Shown: positions 17,520 through 27,902, counted from the stretch's first letter. The stretch is 64,000 nt of DNA from Roseomonas aeriglobus (GCA_016937575.1 JAFHKN010000002.1:1798001-1862000), one strand, 5' to 3'. Program-made: numbers and translations. The notes: generated from the sequence alone by a model not told the origin.

Positions 17520-20429
17520 TTACGGCTTGACCGGCGCCGCCGCCGGCGGTGTGACCGAAATCACCGGCACCGCGCCCGGCGCGGCGGGCCGCACCTCGAT
17601 GACCAGCGGCTTGCCGTTCGCCAGATATTTTCGGATCACGTCGCGTACGTCTGTGGCGGTGATCGCCTTGCGCCCGCTGATGTAGGTCCGCATCGATTCG
17701 ATCCGCCGCGGATCGTCGAGGTCGCCGGCAAGGATCGCGCCCCAATAGGCATTGCTCGCCAGGTTGCGCTGCGCCGCGCCGACCGCGGTTTCCTTGGCGC
17801 GCAACAGGTCATCGGCACTCGGGCCGTTCGCGGCAAGATCGGTGACGATCCTGTCCAGCGTCTCGCGGAACGCGGCGATCCGGTCCGGCGTCAGCTGGGC
17901 GCCTGCCATCAGCATCCCGAAATCGTCGAATCCGCGCACTTCGTCCTGGCTGACGAAGGGCGAATAGGTGCCGCCCTGTTTCTCGCGGAAGTCGTCGGTC
18001 AGCCGGTCGCGGATGATCGCGGTTGCGATGTTGAGCGCGCGACTGCCCTGCAGGTCGCTCATTCCGCCGAACGTCCGCCAGTTGACCGCGACGATCGCCT
18101 GGTTCGGGTCGCCTCGGTGGGTCAGCACCAGCGGCTTGGCATTGGGCAGCGGCGGGATCGGCTGCACGGCAAGCGGGGGTGCGGTGCGCGCGGGCAACGC
18201 ACCGAAGGTCGCCGCGACCGCACGAATGACCGTATCGCGGTCGAAATCGCCGACCACCGACACCCGTACCGGCCCTTCGCCCAGCGCGCGGGTCCAATAG
18301 GATTTGATCGCGGCGGCATCGATGCCGTTGACCTCGTTCGCCGGCGGCAGGACCTGGAAACGCTTGTCGTTGCCATAGGCAACGGGCAGGCCGAATACCG
18401 CCAGCACCGATTGCGGCTGGCCGAAGATCGAGCGTACCGACGCGGCATAGGATGCGCGGAACCGCTCGACTGCGATCGGATCGACGGTGGGCTTCGTCGC
18501 ACCGGCCAGCATCATCCGCAGCATGTCGCCGACGTCGCGCGGGTTGGTCCCGCCCGACAGCACCGTCGCATCGCTGCGCGTGGCGAGCGAAAATCCGATC
18601 TGCCGTCCCGCCGCCAGCCGCGCAAGCTCGGGCGGGGTCGCGTCGCCGATTCCGCTCGCCAGCAAGACGCCACTGCTCCAGTCGGGCGCGCGCGTGTTGA
18701 CCGGCCGCCCTGCCTGACCGTTGCCGATGCGGACCTCGACGCCGATCGATTCCCGCGCGAAGTCGGTTTTCTTCATGACCAGTTCGACGCCATTGGCGAA
18801 GGTGACGCGGTCGATGCCGAATTCCGCGATCGGCCGTTTGCGGGACACTGTGCCGGGCGTCAGCGGCGGGCTGACCATGTCGATCGTCACCGTCCGCACC
18901 GCTGCGATCGCCCCACCTTCTGCCTTGCGCGCCGTCTCCAGCGCCGCCGCGACGGCCGCCTCGCCGCCCTCGATCGGCTGCGGCGAAATGATCAGGAAGC
19001 GCGGACGCGGCGCGAACATCGCCTTCAGCGCGGCATTGACCGCGGCCGGGGTCAGCGCCGGCTTTTGCGCGGCGAACAGATCGGCATAATATTGACGCGT
19101 TGCCGACACGTCGTTGGTATCCACGTCATTGACGATGGCGTTGGCGAGCGTCGCCGACGGCCAGGTCTTGCTTGCCTCGATACTGCGGCGCAGGCCGTCG
19201 GTGATGCTGGCGACCTGCTGGTCGATCTCCGCCCGCTCGATCGGACCGGCAAGTGCTCGATTGAGCACACCATAGGCTTCCGCCAGCGCCTCCTGCCATT
19301 GTTTGCCGCGGACATTGACGCCCAGCGAGACGGTATCGGACAGGCTGCGCTGTCGCGAGACGCTGGCCCCCGCCGACAGCATCGCCCCGCCCTTGCGCGC
19401 CTGGTCGGCGAACCGCTGGTTCAGGATCGCGAGGGCCAGGCCATCGAGATATTCGGCGCGCTGTCGCTCGGCGGTCGTCTTGCCGGCGACATGCGGCGTG
19501 ATCCACGCCAGCTGCATTCCTGCCGAAGCATTGGGATCGCTGACCATCGCGATCCGCGATGTCGGCTCGATCGGACTGCCATAGGCCGGCTCGCTGGGCG
19601 GCGTGCCGACGCCCTTCCATCCGCCGAACTGCGCCTGGATACGATCGACCATCGCCGCCGGATCCATGTCCCCGGCGACAACGACGACCGCGCGTTCGGG
19701 GCGATACCAGCGACGGTGGAAGGCGCGCAGCCGGTCCGCGCTTGCCCCGGCCAGGGTCGCCTCGGTACCGGCTAGCTCGCGCTTCGACGCCAAGAGCCCG
19801 GCTTGCATGACGTCACGGGTCGCGTCGCGGACCTTGACGACGATCGGCGTCAGTCGTGCCGCACGCTCGGCCATCACGACCTTGCGCTCGATATCGAGCA
19901 GCTTCGGGTTGATCGCGGCATTCTGCATCATGTCGGCGAGCGTACCCACGGCTTCGTCGAGCGACTTGGCGTCGTTACGCGGCAGGTCGAGCATGTATGT
20001 CGTCGCACGATAGGTGGTAGACGCGTTGCTGTCCGACCCGAACGACGCGCCCAGCCGCTGCCACAGCTTGACCGCTTCCCCATCCGGCCGCGTCGGCGTG
20101 CCGCGGAACGCCATGTGCTCGAGCAGGTGCGCCCATCCCTGTTCATCCTCGGCCTCCATCAGGGCGCCCGCGTCGATGCGGATGCGGATCGAAACCGTGC
20201 CCGGCGGTGTCCCGTTCTTGCGCACCGCATAGCGCAGGCCGTTAGGCAGCGTGCCCATCGTCCATGCCGGATCGGCCGGAATGTCGCTGCCCTGATGCAA
20301 CCAGCTTTCGAGCGGAACGGGTGCGGAGCGTGCCGGTGGCGGCGGGACCGTCTGTGCCGTCAGCGACGGGGCGGTTAGGGCGAGGAGCGGCAGCCAGGCC
20401 ACCGAACGAAAGCGCTTGGTCGCGGTCAC
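17520..20429 (-). CDS. M16 family zinc metallopeptidase, exported, two-domain
   Basis: About 969 aa. The N-terminal signal segment (KRFRSVAWLPLLALTAPSLTA) is followed by an active M16 domain with the inverted zinc motif HLLEH (His101, Glu104, His105), then a second, inactive M16 half without HxxEH. Pitrilysin/PqqL-like enzymes degrade peptides in the periplasm. GTG 20429 is taken as the start because it puts the signal segment at the N-terminus; GTG 20486 is also in frame. It faces the DAHP synthase gene. The C-terminus is Pro/Ala-rich. Confidence 0.92.
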   Translation of the reverse strand: MTATKRFRSVAWLPLLALTAPSLTAQTVPPPPARSAPVPLESWLHQGSDIPADPAWTMGTLPNGLRYAVRKNGTPPGTVSIRIRIDAGALMEAEDEQGWAHLLEHMAFRGTPTRPDGEAVKLWQRLGASFGSDSNASTTYRATTYMLDLPRNDAKSLDEAVGTLADMMQNAAINPKLLDIERKVVMAERAARLTPIVVKVRDATRDVMQAGLLASKRELAGTEATLAGASADRLRAFHRRWYRPERAVVVVAGDMDPAAMVDRIQAQFGGWKGVGTPPSEPAYGSPIEPTSRIAMVSDPNASAGMQLAWITPHVAGKTTAERQRAEYLDGLALAILNQRFADQARKGGAMLSAGASVSRQRSLSDTVSLGVNVRGKQWQEALAEAYGVLNRALAGPIERAEIDQQVASITDGLRRSIEASKTWPSATLANAIVNDVDTNDVSATRQYYADLFAAQKPALTPAAVNAALKAMFAPRPRFLIISPQPIEGGEAAVAAALETARKAEGGAIAAVRTVTIDMVSPPLTPGTVSRKRPIAEFGIDRVTFANGVELVMKKTDFARESIGVEVRIGNGQAGRPVNTRAPDWSSGVLLASGIGDATPPELARLAAGRQIGFSLATRSDATVLSGGTNPRDVGDMLRMMLAGATKPTVDPIAVERFRASYAASVRSIFGQPQSVLAVFGLPVAYGNDKRFQVLPPANEVNGIDAAAIKSYWTRALGEGPVRVSVVGDFDRDTVIRAVAATFGALPARTAPPLAVQPIPPLPNAKPLVLTHRGDPNQAIVAVNWRTFGGMSDLQGSRALNIATAIIRDRLTDDFREKQGGTYSPFVSQDEVRGFDDFGMLMAGAQLTPDRIAAFRETLDRIVTDLAANGPSADDLLRAKETAVGAAQRNLASNAYWGAILAGDLDDPRRIESMRTYISGRKAITATDVRDVIRKYLANGKPLVIEVRPAAPGAVPVISVTPPAAAPVKP

Positions 20430-20642
20430 GATCGATCCGAATGAGGGGCGCCGCCGGGACGGAGCCACAAGACAGGAAACGCCCACCCGACTCGTCGCCG
20501 GACCGGCCCCCCTACCTTAGGAGGCGAAACTCGCGCCGCCCAGCCCTTGGCACAATCGTCCGCGCAGAGAGACCGTAGCCGCCGGTACACGCCAGCTTGA
20601 CGGAGCCGCCGCCACCCCGTAGACGCCCGCCTCTCGCTACAC

Positions 20643-20717
20643 GGCCCCTTCGTCTAGCGGTTAGGACGCGGCCCTCTCACGGCTGAAACGCGGGTTCGAT
20701 TCCCGCAGGGGTCACCA
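20643..20717 (+). tRNA. tRNA-Glu (anticodon CUC)
   Basis: 75 nt. The acceptor GGCCCCT pairs with AGGGGTC (one G-U), the anticodon loop CTCTCAC gives CUC, the T-arm is GCGGG-TTCGATT-CCCGC, and CCA is encoded. It reads GAG, expected to be the common Glu codon in this GC-rich genome. It stands alone between the M16 gene and the hydrolase. Confidence 0.96.
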
Positions 20718-20761
20718 GGCGCTCTCCAACATAGTAGCTGATCCGGCTCCTTGCGACCCGG

Positions 20762-21820
20762 CTACCGGCTTTGCCGTGTCCGGCCGTCACGCGCCATCCG
20801 CACGACGTCTGTGATCGCGTCAGCGACGGCGGACGGTTGATCGAGCTGTACCAGATGCCGCGCGTTCGCGACGACCCGCCGCTCACCGCGCCGCGACAAG
20901 GCTGCGAGCGCATGATGGCTGTCGGCCCAGTCGGCGATCAGGGCGGGCCATTCCGCCTTCGCCTCCTCGGCCCACAATCCGGGGTCCGCCGCGCTCAGCA
21001 CGATCAGCGGCAGGTCACCGTAGATACGGTCGGCTTTCGCGATCCGCTCGCCATTGGCCTCATATTCCTCATAGGCCGATGCCTGGGTCCGCAGGCGCGC
21101 CGGATCCGCATCGAGGCGGGCGAGCACCTCTATCGCCCGACGTGGTATCTCGGGGTAGTAACGAAAGCAGGGCTCCGCCGGGGCACCCGTCGTGATTTTC
21201 CCGGCGGCGACGCCCGCAGCGCAGTCGCGCAGTCGCCGCGATTCGGCCGCGAAGAAGGCGCGGTCTGCCGCAGCCGCCTTGGGCCCCGCCGCCGCTTCGC
21301 GCGCCAGGTCGTGAGGGCGAGCGGGATCGACCAGCACTATCCCGACGACATCGCCGCGGCGGCGATCGGTGAATGACAAGACCTCCTGCACGCCGGCGGA
21401 ATGACCGACCAGTATGTAGGGCCCCGGAATCCCGCCCGCCTTCAGCGTTCGCTCCAGGTCGGTCGTCGTGCGATCGACCGTCTGTGGCACCTCCGCGTCG
21501 GGATCACTCAGGCCGAACCCCGCCCGATCCCACGCACAGGTGCGCGTAACGGGCGCGACGAGAGGTTGAACCCTGGCCCAGGTGCCGGACCATGACCCCA
21601 GCCCGGCGGTCAGGACGACGGTCGGTGTTCCTCGGCCGGCACAATGCAGATGGATCCGACGCTGCCTGTCGATCGCAACGGTATCGCCGGGTGCGACGTA
21701 GGACGTCATCGCCTCCACCACCGGCACGTCCGCGACCACTTGTGCCCCGGCCCCCCTACCCGCGCCCGCGCCCCCGATAACCAAACAACCCAAAAGGATC
21801 GCCGCGCGTCGTCTATGCAT
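20762..21820 (-). CDS. Exported alpha/beta hydrolase
   Basis: 352 aa. The signal-like N-terminus (RRRAAILLGCLVIGGAGAGRGAGA) precedes an alpha/beta hydrolase fold: oxyanion segment VVLTAGLGSWSGTW, AWDRAGFGLSD, nucleophile Ser in VGHSAGVQEV, acid in VLSAADPGLW, and His in VANARHLVQLDQP. Substrate unknown. Two extra Cys (RLRDCAAG and EPCFRYY) may form a disulfide in the cap. A perfect palindrome lies 38 bp upstream of the start. Confidence 0.85.
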   Translation of the reverse strand: MHRRRAAILLGCLVIGGAGAGRGAGAQVVADVPVVEAMTSYVAPGDTVAIDRQRRIHLHCAGRGTPTVVLTAGLGSWSGTWARVQPLVAPVTRTCAWDRAGFGLSDPDAEVPQTVDRTTTDLERTLKAGGIPGPYILVGHSAGVQEVLSFTDRRRGDVVGIVLVDPARPHDLAREAAAGPKAAAADRAFFAAESRRLRDCAAGVAAGKITTGAPAEPCFRYYPEIPRRAIEVLARLDADPARLRTQASAYEEYEANGERIAKADRIYGDLPLIVLSAADPGLWAEEAKAEWPALIADWADSHHALAALSRRGERRVVANARHLVQLDQPSAVADAITDVVRMARDGRTRQSR

Positions 21821-22367
21821 TCGAAGCCCTTTCCGGTCCGCTTGTTTCGTAGTCGTAATGACAGGGTCCTGTCATGCTTGTCACGGCCGGATCGCGCATG
21901 CGCCGATGTGCGGGCCGAAGAGCAGCAAGCGCCAGGTGCTCGCCTTGAGCGCGCGTGCCGCGCGGCGGACGGACGTAGGCTGCTGGGCACCTCGTCCCCG
22001 GGATGGGGCGCGATTCGCGCTACCTTTAGCAACGACGCAACATTTTTTCGTCGTCTGCGCCTTGTGAGTATCCGCCATTATCGCACGAGAAGGTCTAAAC
22101 TTTTCTCCCGCCTTCATCGCCTCACCCTGGCACATTCAGATCAAGATGGCGGTAAGCTTAACGCATGTTTTACTGATCGTAATCAAGAACCCAAAGCGAG
22201 GAACGGCGACGTGAGGCCGTCGGTACGGCCGACGAACATACGCCGGGCCGGCCTAGCCGGTCACCCTTGCAGACCTGTGCAGCCGACCGGCTGACCGGGC
22301 GGACGTAGGCGTGTTCGACGTCGCGGCGATCCGTCGCGACGCAGAGATTATCGGAGGAAAATCAGGG
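21821..22367. other. 547 bp non-coding region before the chemotaxis cluster
   Basis: It holds the palindrome at 21858-21875 near the divergent hydrolase. It also has an AT-richer stretch (about 22020-22190) that is the likely promoter zone of the chemotaxis operon, and overlapping dyads around 22215-22234 (CGTCGG/CCGACG). I could not find a convincing -24/-12 or flagellar-sigma promoter. The short open frames here have no ribosome site or recognisable product. Confidence 0.5.
21858..21875. promoter_or_regulatory. Operator-like palindrome upstream of the hydrolase
   Basis: ATGACAGG-GT-CCTGTCAT: perfect 8 bp arms around two bases, 38 bp upstream of the minus-strand hydrolase start at 21820. 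It could be a regulator site or a 5' leader hairpin. No regulator gene is adjacent. Confidence 0.4.
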
Positions 22368-22682
22368 ATGTCGATCACTACGGTGACCGCAGCAGGAGAC
22401 ACGTGCCTGCCGAACATCGGCCTGCTGGCTTCGGATGTGTCGGAGGCGCTGGGCCACGGCGGCCCGGTGCAGCTCGACTTGTCGTTGGTCGCGGCGCCGG
22501 ACCTGAGCGTGCTGCAAGTCGTCCAGTCGGCGCGCGCGACGGCGGCGCTGGCGGGACAGGATATCTCGCTTGCGGCGCCTGCCGACGGGGCCCTTGCCGC
22601 GCTGCTGGAGCGTGCCGGCTTCACCACCCGCCTTTCGAGCGAAGACCGCAATTTCTGGTTCCACGGAGACACCGCGCAATGA
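22368..22682 (+). CDS. STAS-domain protein of the chemotaxis cluster
   Basis: 104 aa. It shows a single STAS-like fold (VQLDLSLVAAPDLSVLQVVQSARATAALAGQDISL) with the anti-sigma-antagonist pattern of a beta strand, then D-L-S at the usual phospho-Ser position, then a helix. GGAGG lies 13 nt upstream of the ATG. Its ATGA stop overlaps the cheY start by 4 nt, so it is co-translated. In similar clusters such proteins open the che operon; the partner is unknown. Confidence 0.75.
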   Translation: MSITTVTAAGDTCLPNIGLLASDVSEALGHGGPVQLDLSLVAAPDLSVLQVVQSARATAALAGQDISLAAPADGALAALLERAGFTTRLSSEDRNFWFHGDTAQ

Positions 22683-23047
22683 CCGCTTCCATTCTGACCG
22701 TTGATGACAGCGCAAGCCTGCGCATGGCGATCCGCATCGCCCTGACCGGTGCGGGCTATGCCGTCACCGAAGCCGCCGACGGGGCGGAGGGCTTGGCCAA
22801 GGCGACCGAGAGCCGGTACGACCTGATCGTCACCGACCTGAACATGCCCAACATGGACGGGCTGGAGATGATCAAGGCGTTGCGTCAGCAGCCTGCGCAA
22901 GCCGGCGTGCCGATCATCTTCCTGACCACCGAATCGGACGATTCGATGAAGGCGCAGGCCAAGGCCGCGGGCGCCACCGGCTGGCTGGTCAAGCCGTTCC
23001 AGGCCGACCAGCTGATCCGCGTCGCGCAGAAGGTGCTGGCGCGGTGA
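22679..23047 (+). CDS. cheY: CheY-type single-domain response regulator
   Basis: 122 aa receiver domain only. It has acidic pair Asp9/Asp10, phosphoacceptor Asp53 in VTDLNMPNMDG, Thr84 and Lys105 (VKPF). It receives phosphate from CheA and would act on the flagellar motor. It overlaps the STAS gene (ATGA) and the cheA start (GTGA). This is the only CheY in the cluster, so there is no obvious second CheY to act as a phosphate sink. Confidence 0.93.
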   Translation: MTASILTVDDSASLRMAIRIALTGAGYAVTEAADGAEGLAKATESRYDLIVTDLNMPNMDGLEMIKALRQQPAQAGVPIIFLTTESDDSMKAQAKAAGATGWLVKPFQADQLIRVAQKVLAR

Positions 23048-25005
23048 GCGAGGATCCGACAGCAGCCTTCCGCATCGAGGCCGGCGAGCTGCTCGAACAG
23101 GTCGAACAGGGCCTGCTCGACCTGCGCGCGAACCTCGGTGACATGGGCCTCGTCAACGCGGTCTTCCGCGGTCTGCACACGCTGAAGGGCTCGGGCGCGA
23201 TGTTCGGCTTCGACGCGCTGGCAGGCTTCACCCACCACTGCGAAAGCGCGTTCGACCGCGTCCGCAAGGGCGACGTGACGGCGACTCCGGAGCTTGTCGA
23301 CGTCATCCTGTCGGCCGGCGACCATATGCGCGCGCTGGTCGAGGGCGATGCGCCGGAAGCCACCGGCAACGCGATCCTTGCGCGCCTGGCCGCCGCGGTC
23401 GACGCCGCTGCCGGTGGCGATGCCCCCGCGGCGTCCATGCCGGCAAAGCAGGGCTGGACGCTGTCGTTCCGCCTGCCGGCCGACGCCATGGCCAATGGCA
23501 CCAACCCGCTCGCCCTGCTCGACGAGCTGCGCGCCCTGGGTGAGGCCACCATCGTCGCCCGTACCGACACCGTGCCGCCGCTCGACGCGCTCATCCCCAA
23601 CCATTGCTACATCGGCTGGGACTGCACGCTGATCGGCGACATCGCGCGCGATGCGATCGAAGACGTGTTCCTGTTCGTCATGGACGACATGGAGATCACG
23701 ATCGAGCCGTTGACGACCGACGCCGACGCGCCGGCCGCCGAGGCCGCCGCCGATCCGGTCATCACGACCGCAAGCCCGCCGGTCGCGGCCAACGACCAGC
23801 CCGAGCGGCGCACCGCGGCGCGCACCGCTCAGGGCGAGCACGTTCGCGTGCCGGCCGAGCGGCTGGACGAACTGATGGACCGCGTCGGCGAGCTCGTGAT
23901 CGCACAGAGCCGGCTGTCGCAGCTCGCCCACCACGGCAACGACCTGTCGCTGCGCTCGGTGTCGGAGGAGATCGAGCGCCTGGCCGGTGAAATGCGCGAC
24001 ACCATGATGGTCCTGCGCATGGTGCCCGTCTCGACGCTGTTCGGCCGCTTCCGCCGCCTGATCCTCGACCTGGCGAACGAGACCGGCAAGGCGATCGAGC
24101 TGGTGACCGAGGGCGAGCATACCGAAGTCGACAAGACGGTGATCGAACGCCTGTTCGACCCATTGGTCCACATCATCCGCAATTCGTGCGACCATGGCCT
24201 GGAAAAGGCCGAGGACCGCATTGCGGCCGGTAAACCCGCCAGCGGCCTCATCCGCCTGAGCGCGCACCAGGCCGGTGGCGAAGTGCTGATCACCATCACC
24301 GACGACGGTCGCGGCATCGACCGCGAGCGGGTCCGGGCCAAGGCGGAAGCCAACGGCCTGATCCAGCCGGGCCAGGTGGTAAGCGAGGACGAGCTGCTCG
24401 GCCTCATCTTCCACCCCGGCTTCTCGACCGCCGCTCAGGTCACCAACCTGTCCGGCCGCGGTGTCGGCATGGACGTGGTCAAGCGGACGATCGAAAGCCT
24501 GCGCGGATCGATCGACGTGAAGAGCGTTGCCGGTGAAGGCTCGACCATCACCCTGCGCATCCCGCTGACGCTGGCGATCATCGAGGGCCTGCTCGTGCGG
24601 GTCGGCGAAGGCCGTTACGTCATCCCGCTCGCCGCGGTCGAGGAATGCCTGGAGCTGTCGCTCGAGGAGGATCTGCGGTCGCGCGGTCGCAGCATCATCA
24701 CCCTTCGAGAACGCCTGATCCCGTTCCTGCGTCTGCGCGACCTGTTCGCCACCGGGACGAAGCCCGACACCTATCAGAAGATCGTGGTGGTCGGCACCGG
24801 TAGCGAGCGGGTCGGCCTGGTCGTCGATCAGATCATCGGCAATCACCAGACCGTCATCAAGGCGATGTCGCCCCTGCACCGCGGCGTCGCATCCTTCGCC
24901 GGCGCAACCATCCTGGGTGACGGGTCGGTCGCGCTGATCCTCGACATCGCCCAGCTCGTCGCGCTCGGCCAGCCCAGGGAGGAGCGGCGTATCGCCGCTG
25001 CGTGA
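23044..25005 (+). CDS. cheA: Chemotaxis histidine kinase CheA
   Basis: 653 aa with a GTG start overlapping cheY. Domains: HPt P1 (1-105, phospho-His45 in LHTLKGSGAMFGF); a P2-like segment (about 138-230, GWTLSFRL ... DVFLFVMDDMEI); acidic/Pro linker (about 232-262); P3 dimerisation (about 265-330, AERLDELMDRVGELV); P4 ATPase (HIIRNSCDHGLE N-box, DDGRGID, GRGVGMDVVK); and CheW-like P5 (from about 515). All catalytic motifs are intact. Confidence 0.96.
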   Translation: MSEDPTAAFRIEAGELLEQVEQGLLDLRANLGDMGLVNAVFRGLHTLKGSGAMFGFDALAGFTHHCESAFDRVRKGDVTATPELVDVILSAGDHMRALVEGDAPEATGNAILARLAAAVDAAAGGDAPAASMPAKQGWTLSFRLPADAMANGTNPLALLDELRALGEATIVARTDTVPPLDALIPNHCYIGWDCTLIGDIARDAIEDVFLFVMDDMEITIEPLTTDADAPAAEAAADPVITTASPPVAANDQPERRTAARTAQGEHVRVPAERLDELMDRVGELVIAQSRLSQLAHHGNDLSLRSVSEEIERLAGEMRDTMMVLRMVPVSTLFGRFRRLILDLANETGKAIELVTEGEHTEVDKTVIERLFDPLVHIIRNSCDHGLEKAEDRIAAGKPASGLIRLSAHQAGGEVLITITDDGRGIDRERVRAKAEANGLIQPGQVVSEDELLGLIFHPGFSTAAQVTNLSGRGVGMDVVKRTIESLRGSIDVKSVAGEGSTITLRIPLTLAIIEGLLVRVGEGRYVIPLAAVEECLELSLEEDLRSRGRSIITLRERLIPFLRLRDLFATGTKPDTYQKIVVVGTGSERVGLVVDQIIGNHQTVIKAMSPLHRGVASFAGATILGDGSVALILDIAQLVALGQPREERRIAAA

Positions 25006-25009
25006 GCCC

Positions 25010-25513
25010 ATGCTAAATCACACTATCCCGCACTGGACGCCCGACCACGGCCTGGAGGTTCTGACCTTCGGCCTGGGTGGTGAGACCTTCGCACTGGAAG
25101 CGGGCATCGTCCGCGAAATCCTGGACGTGATGCCGCTCACCAGAGTGCCCGGCGCCGACCCGATGGCCGCTGCCGTCATCAACTTCCGCGGCCGGATCGT
25201 ACCGCTCGCCGACCTGCGGATTTCGTTCGGTATGGAAGCCGCCGCCAATACGGCCGACAGCCGGATTATCGTCATCGAGCTCGAACTCGACGGCAACGCG
25301 ACGCTGATCGGCCTGGCCGCCGACCGCGTCAACGAAGTGACCGTGCTGGATGTGCTCGACGCGGAGGAACCGCCGATCATCGGCATCCGCTGGCCGCGCG
25401 AGCAAATCCACTGCCTGGTCCGGCGCGAGGGTGACGTGGTCGTCCTGCCCGATCTGCCCAACCTCTTCGCACGCCTCATCGCGCAGGGTGCCGAGACTGC
25501 CACGCTTCACTGA
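25010..25513 (+). CDS. cheW: CheW coupling protein 1
   Basis: 167 aa CheW domain: [22 protein letters not shown], then [15 protein letters not shown], then [15 protein letters not shown]. It links receptors to CheA. It starts 4 nt after cheA. A second CheW gene follows the MCP, so the operon encodes two paralogues that differ clearly in sequence. Confidence 0.93.
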   Translation: MLNHTIPHWTPDHGLEVLTFGLGGETFALEAGIVREILDVMPLTRVPGADPMAAAVINFRGRIVPLADLRISFGMEAAANTADSRIIVIELELDGNATLIGLAADRVNEVTVLDVLDAEEPPIIGIRWPREQIHCLVRREGDVVVLPDLPNLFARLIAQGAETATLH

Positions 25514-25599
25514 TCCATTCCGTCGTCGCGTCGGTCCGCCGTCCGCGTCGACCATCCTCTTCCACTCATCATTCCAACGTCGTTTTGGGGAACCTAGCC

Positions 25600-27405
25600 A
25601 TGCGAGCTACCATCAAGATGAAACTGGGGGCGACCTTCACCGTCCTCGTCGTCCTTCTCGCCGTCGTCATCGGCATCGGGATCAGCAAGATGAGCGTGCT
25701 GAACAGCGCGATCACCGACGTCATCGCCAGTCCGGCGCGCACGCTGTCGATCGCCCAGTCGATCGATACCGTGCAGAGCCAGGCGCTTGCCGACCAGCAG
25801 TCGCTGGCTCTCAATACCGACCAGACAACAATGAAGCTGTACTATGACAAGGTCGTGGAGGGCGAGAACACCCTCGGCAAGCGCGTGGCCGAAGGGCTGG
25901 CCGCGTCGTCGGCCGAGAGCAAGCCTCTGTGGGAAGCGGTACGCTCCGACTGGAACGAGCTGAAGCCGACGTTCGATCGCGTTCGGGATCTCGCCTATGC
26001 CAACCGCAACGACGAAGCGGCGAAGATGACCAACGAAGTCCAGACGCCGCTGATGAACAAATTGTCGGCCAGCATCAGCAAGCTCGGCGAAAGTCAGCGC
26101 GCGGCAATGAAGCAGGCCGACTCCGACACCAACGCCCTCTACGCCGAAAGCCGCAACATTCTGCTGACCTGTGGCGTGATCGCGCTGATCGTCGCGATCG
26201 GCGGAGCGATCTGGATCTCCTTCATCGTGTCGCGTGGCCTGAAGACTGCGGGGGTCGCGATCGCGGCCGTCGCCATCGGCGATCTCGATCAGGACGTGAA
26301 GGTCACGACCAATGACGAGATCAAGGATCTGGTCGACACCGTCAATCGCATGACCGCGAACCTGCGCCAGACCGCGCAGCTCGCCGACACGATCGCCTCG
26401 GGCGACCTGACCGTCGACCATCAGCCGCTGTCCGACAAGGACACGCTGGGCCTGGCCCTGGTCGCGATGGTCGAGCGTCTGCGGGGCGTCGTCGGCGACA
26501 CCACGATCGCGGCGCAGAATGTCGCGGCGGGCAGCCAGCAGCTGTCGTCGTCGTCGGAGCAGGTCTCGCAGGGCGCGACCGAGCAGGCCGCGGCGGCCGA
26601 AGAGGCGTCGGCGTCGATGGAGCAGATGGCGGCCAACATCAAACAGAATGCCGACAATGCGACGCAGACCGAAAAGATTGCGCGCCAGTCGTCGCAGGAC
26701 GCCGAAGTCAGCGGCCAGGCCGTGCAGAAGGCGGTCGTCGCGATGCGCACCATCGCCGAAAAGATCGGCATCGTGCAGGAAATCGCCCGTCAGACCGACC
26801 TGCTGGCGCTGAACGCCGCGGTCGAGGCTGCGCGCGCCGGCGAACATGGCAAGGGCTTCGCGGTCGTCGCCGCCGAAGTGCGCAAGCTCGCCGAGCGCAG
26901 CCAGACTGCCGCGGCCGAGATCAGCGGCATGTCGTCGGACACCGTGTCGGCCGCGACCGAAGCGGGCGAGATGCTGACCAAGCTGGTCCCCGACATCCGC
27001 CGTACCGCCGAACTGGTCGCCGAGATCAGCGCAGCGTGCCGCGAACAGGACATCGGCGCGGTGCAGATCAACGAAGCGATCCAGCAGCTCGACAAGGTGA
27101 CACAGCAGAACGCCAGCGCGTCCGAGCAGATCTCGGCGACGTCGGAAGAGCTGTCGAGCCAGGCCGAGGAACTGCAGGCAAGCATCGCCTACTTCCGCGT
27201 CGACGACGCTGGTCACAAGGCACCGGCCAAGTCGGCCACGCGCAAGCCGGCGGCACGCCCGGCAGCGGCCAAGCCGCAGGCCAGGAAGGCGGCTGTGAAG
27301 CCCAATTCGGTGGCCGACCAGCAGGCGCGCGCGCGCGGCTTCGCGCTCGACCTGGCCACCGGCGGTCCGGACGGCGAGGATGCCGAGTTCGGACGCGCGG
27401 CATGA
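25600..27405 (+). CDS. Methyl-accepting chemotaxis protein
   Basis: 601 aa. TM1 (about 13-35, [17 protein letters not shown]), a helical periplasmic sensor of about 150 residues (four-helix-bundle type), TM2 (about 185-210, [24 protein letters not shown]), a HAMP domain, then a long signalling coiled coil. The tip [41 protein letters not shown] region is canonical. The C-terminal tail (about 535-601) is Lys/Ala/Pro-rich and lacks a CheR/CheB-binding pentapeptide. ATG 25600 is chosen over an in-frame TTG at 25585. Ligand unknown. Confidence 0.95.
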   Translation: MRATIKMKLGATFTVLVVLLAVVIGIGISKMSVLNSAITDVIASPARTLSIAQSIDTVQSQALADQQSLALNTDQTTMKLYYDKVVEGENTLGKRVAEGLAASSAESKPLWEAVRSDWNELKPTFDRVRDLAYANRNDEAAKMTNEVQTPLMNKLSASISKLGESQRAAMKQADSDTNALYAESRNILLTCGVIALIVAIGGAIWISFIVSRGLKTAGVAIAAVAIGDLDQDVKVTTNDEIKDLVDTVNRMTANLRQTAQLADTIASGDLTVDHQPLSDKDTLGLALVAMVERLRGVVGDTTIAAQNVAAGSQQLSSSSEQVSQGATEQAAAAEEASASMEQMAANIKQNADNATQTEKIARQSSQDAEVSGQAVQKAVVAMRTIAEKIGIVQEIARQTDLLALNAAVEAARAGEHGKGFAVVAAEVRKLAERSQTAAAEISGMSSDTVSAATEAGEMLTKLVPDIRRTAELVAEISAACREQDIGAVQINEAIQQLDKVTQQNASASEQISATSEELSSQAEELQASIAYFRVDDAGHKAPAKSATRKPAARPAAAKPQARKAAVKPNSVADQQARARGFALDLATGGPDGEDAEFGRAA

Positions 27406-27890
27406 TCGCGACCGGCCAGGACGTCCAGGTCGTGGTCTTCGGTCTCGGGGAGGAGGAGTTCGGCCTCCCCGTCACCTCGGTCCGCGAAATCCTGGACCAC
27501 CGCACCGCCTATCGGGTGCCGAACGCACCCGCCTGGTTCCTGGGGCTGACCGACGTCCGCGGCCAGTCGGTGCCGATGGTGGACCTGCGCGTCCGCCTGG
27601 GGCTTGCCGCGGTCGAACCGACGCTGGCGACCCGCATCCTGGTCGTCGAGGTCGCTGTCGCAGGGCGTGAGCCGCTGCTGCTCGGGCTGGTCGTCGACCG
27701 GGTGCTGGACGTCAGCACCTTCGCTGCCGATGCGGTGGAAGCGTCGCCCGATATCGGCGGTCGCTGGCGGTCGGAACAGATCGAGGCGATCCTGCGCCGC
27801 GGCGGGGGCTTCGTCGCCCTGCTGGACGCCGCCCGACTGTTCGGAGCCGACGGGTCCGAGGCGCTGGCCTCGCTCGTCCTCGCCGCCTGA
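27402..27890 (+). CDS. CheW coupling protein 2
   Basis: 162 aa CheW domain: [60 protein letters not shown]. Its ATG overlaps the MCP stop (ATGA), so it is coupled to the receptor rather than to CheA. This suggests it is the partner of this MCP, though that is inference. Confidence 0.92.
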   Translation: MIATGQDVQVVVFGLGEEEFGLPVTSVREILDHRTAYRVPNAPAWFLGLTDVRGQSVPMVDLRVRLGLAAVEPTLATRILVVEVAVAGREPLLLGLVVDRVLDVSTFAADAVEASPDIGGRWRSEQIEAILRRGGGFVALLDAARLFGADGSEALASLVLAA

Positions 27891-27902
27891 ACCCACACGA
27901 GA

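Noticed and set aside
17133..19775. 880-codon plus-strand frame over the M16 protease gene
   Set aside because: Antisense of a gene with intact HLLEH and typical domains; no independent support.
22120..22160. Possible sigma-54 promoter before the chemotaxis cluster (TGGCAC...)
   Set aside because: TGGCAC at about 22130 is not followed by a TTGC-type -12 element at the right distance.
22885..25011. Long open frame (about 700 codons) antisense to cheA
   Set aside because: It mirrors the GC-rich third-position pattern of cheA, has no recognisable domain, and is rich in Asp/Arg/Gln shadow sequence. cheA is certain.
25594..27216. Open frame antisense to the MCP gene
   Set aside because: Shadow of the MCP reading frame; low complexity, no family.
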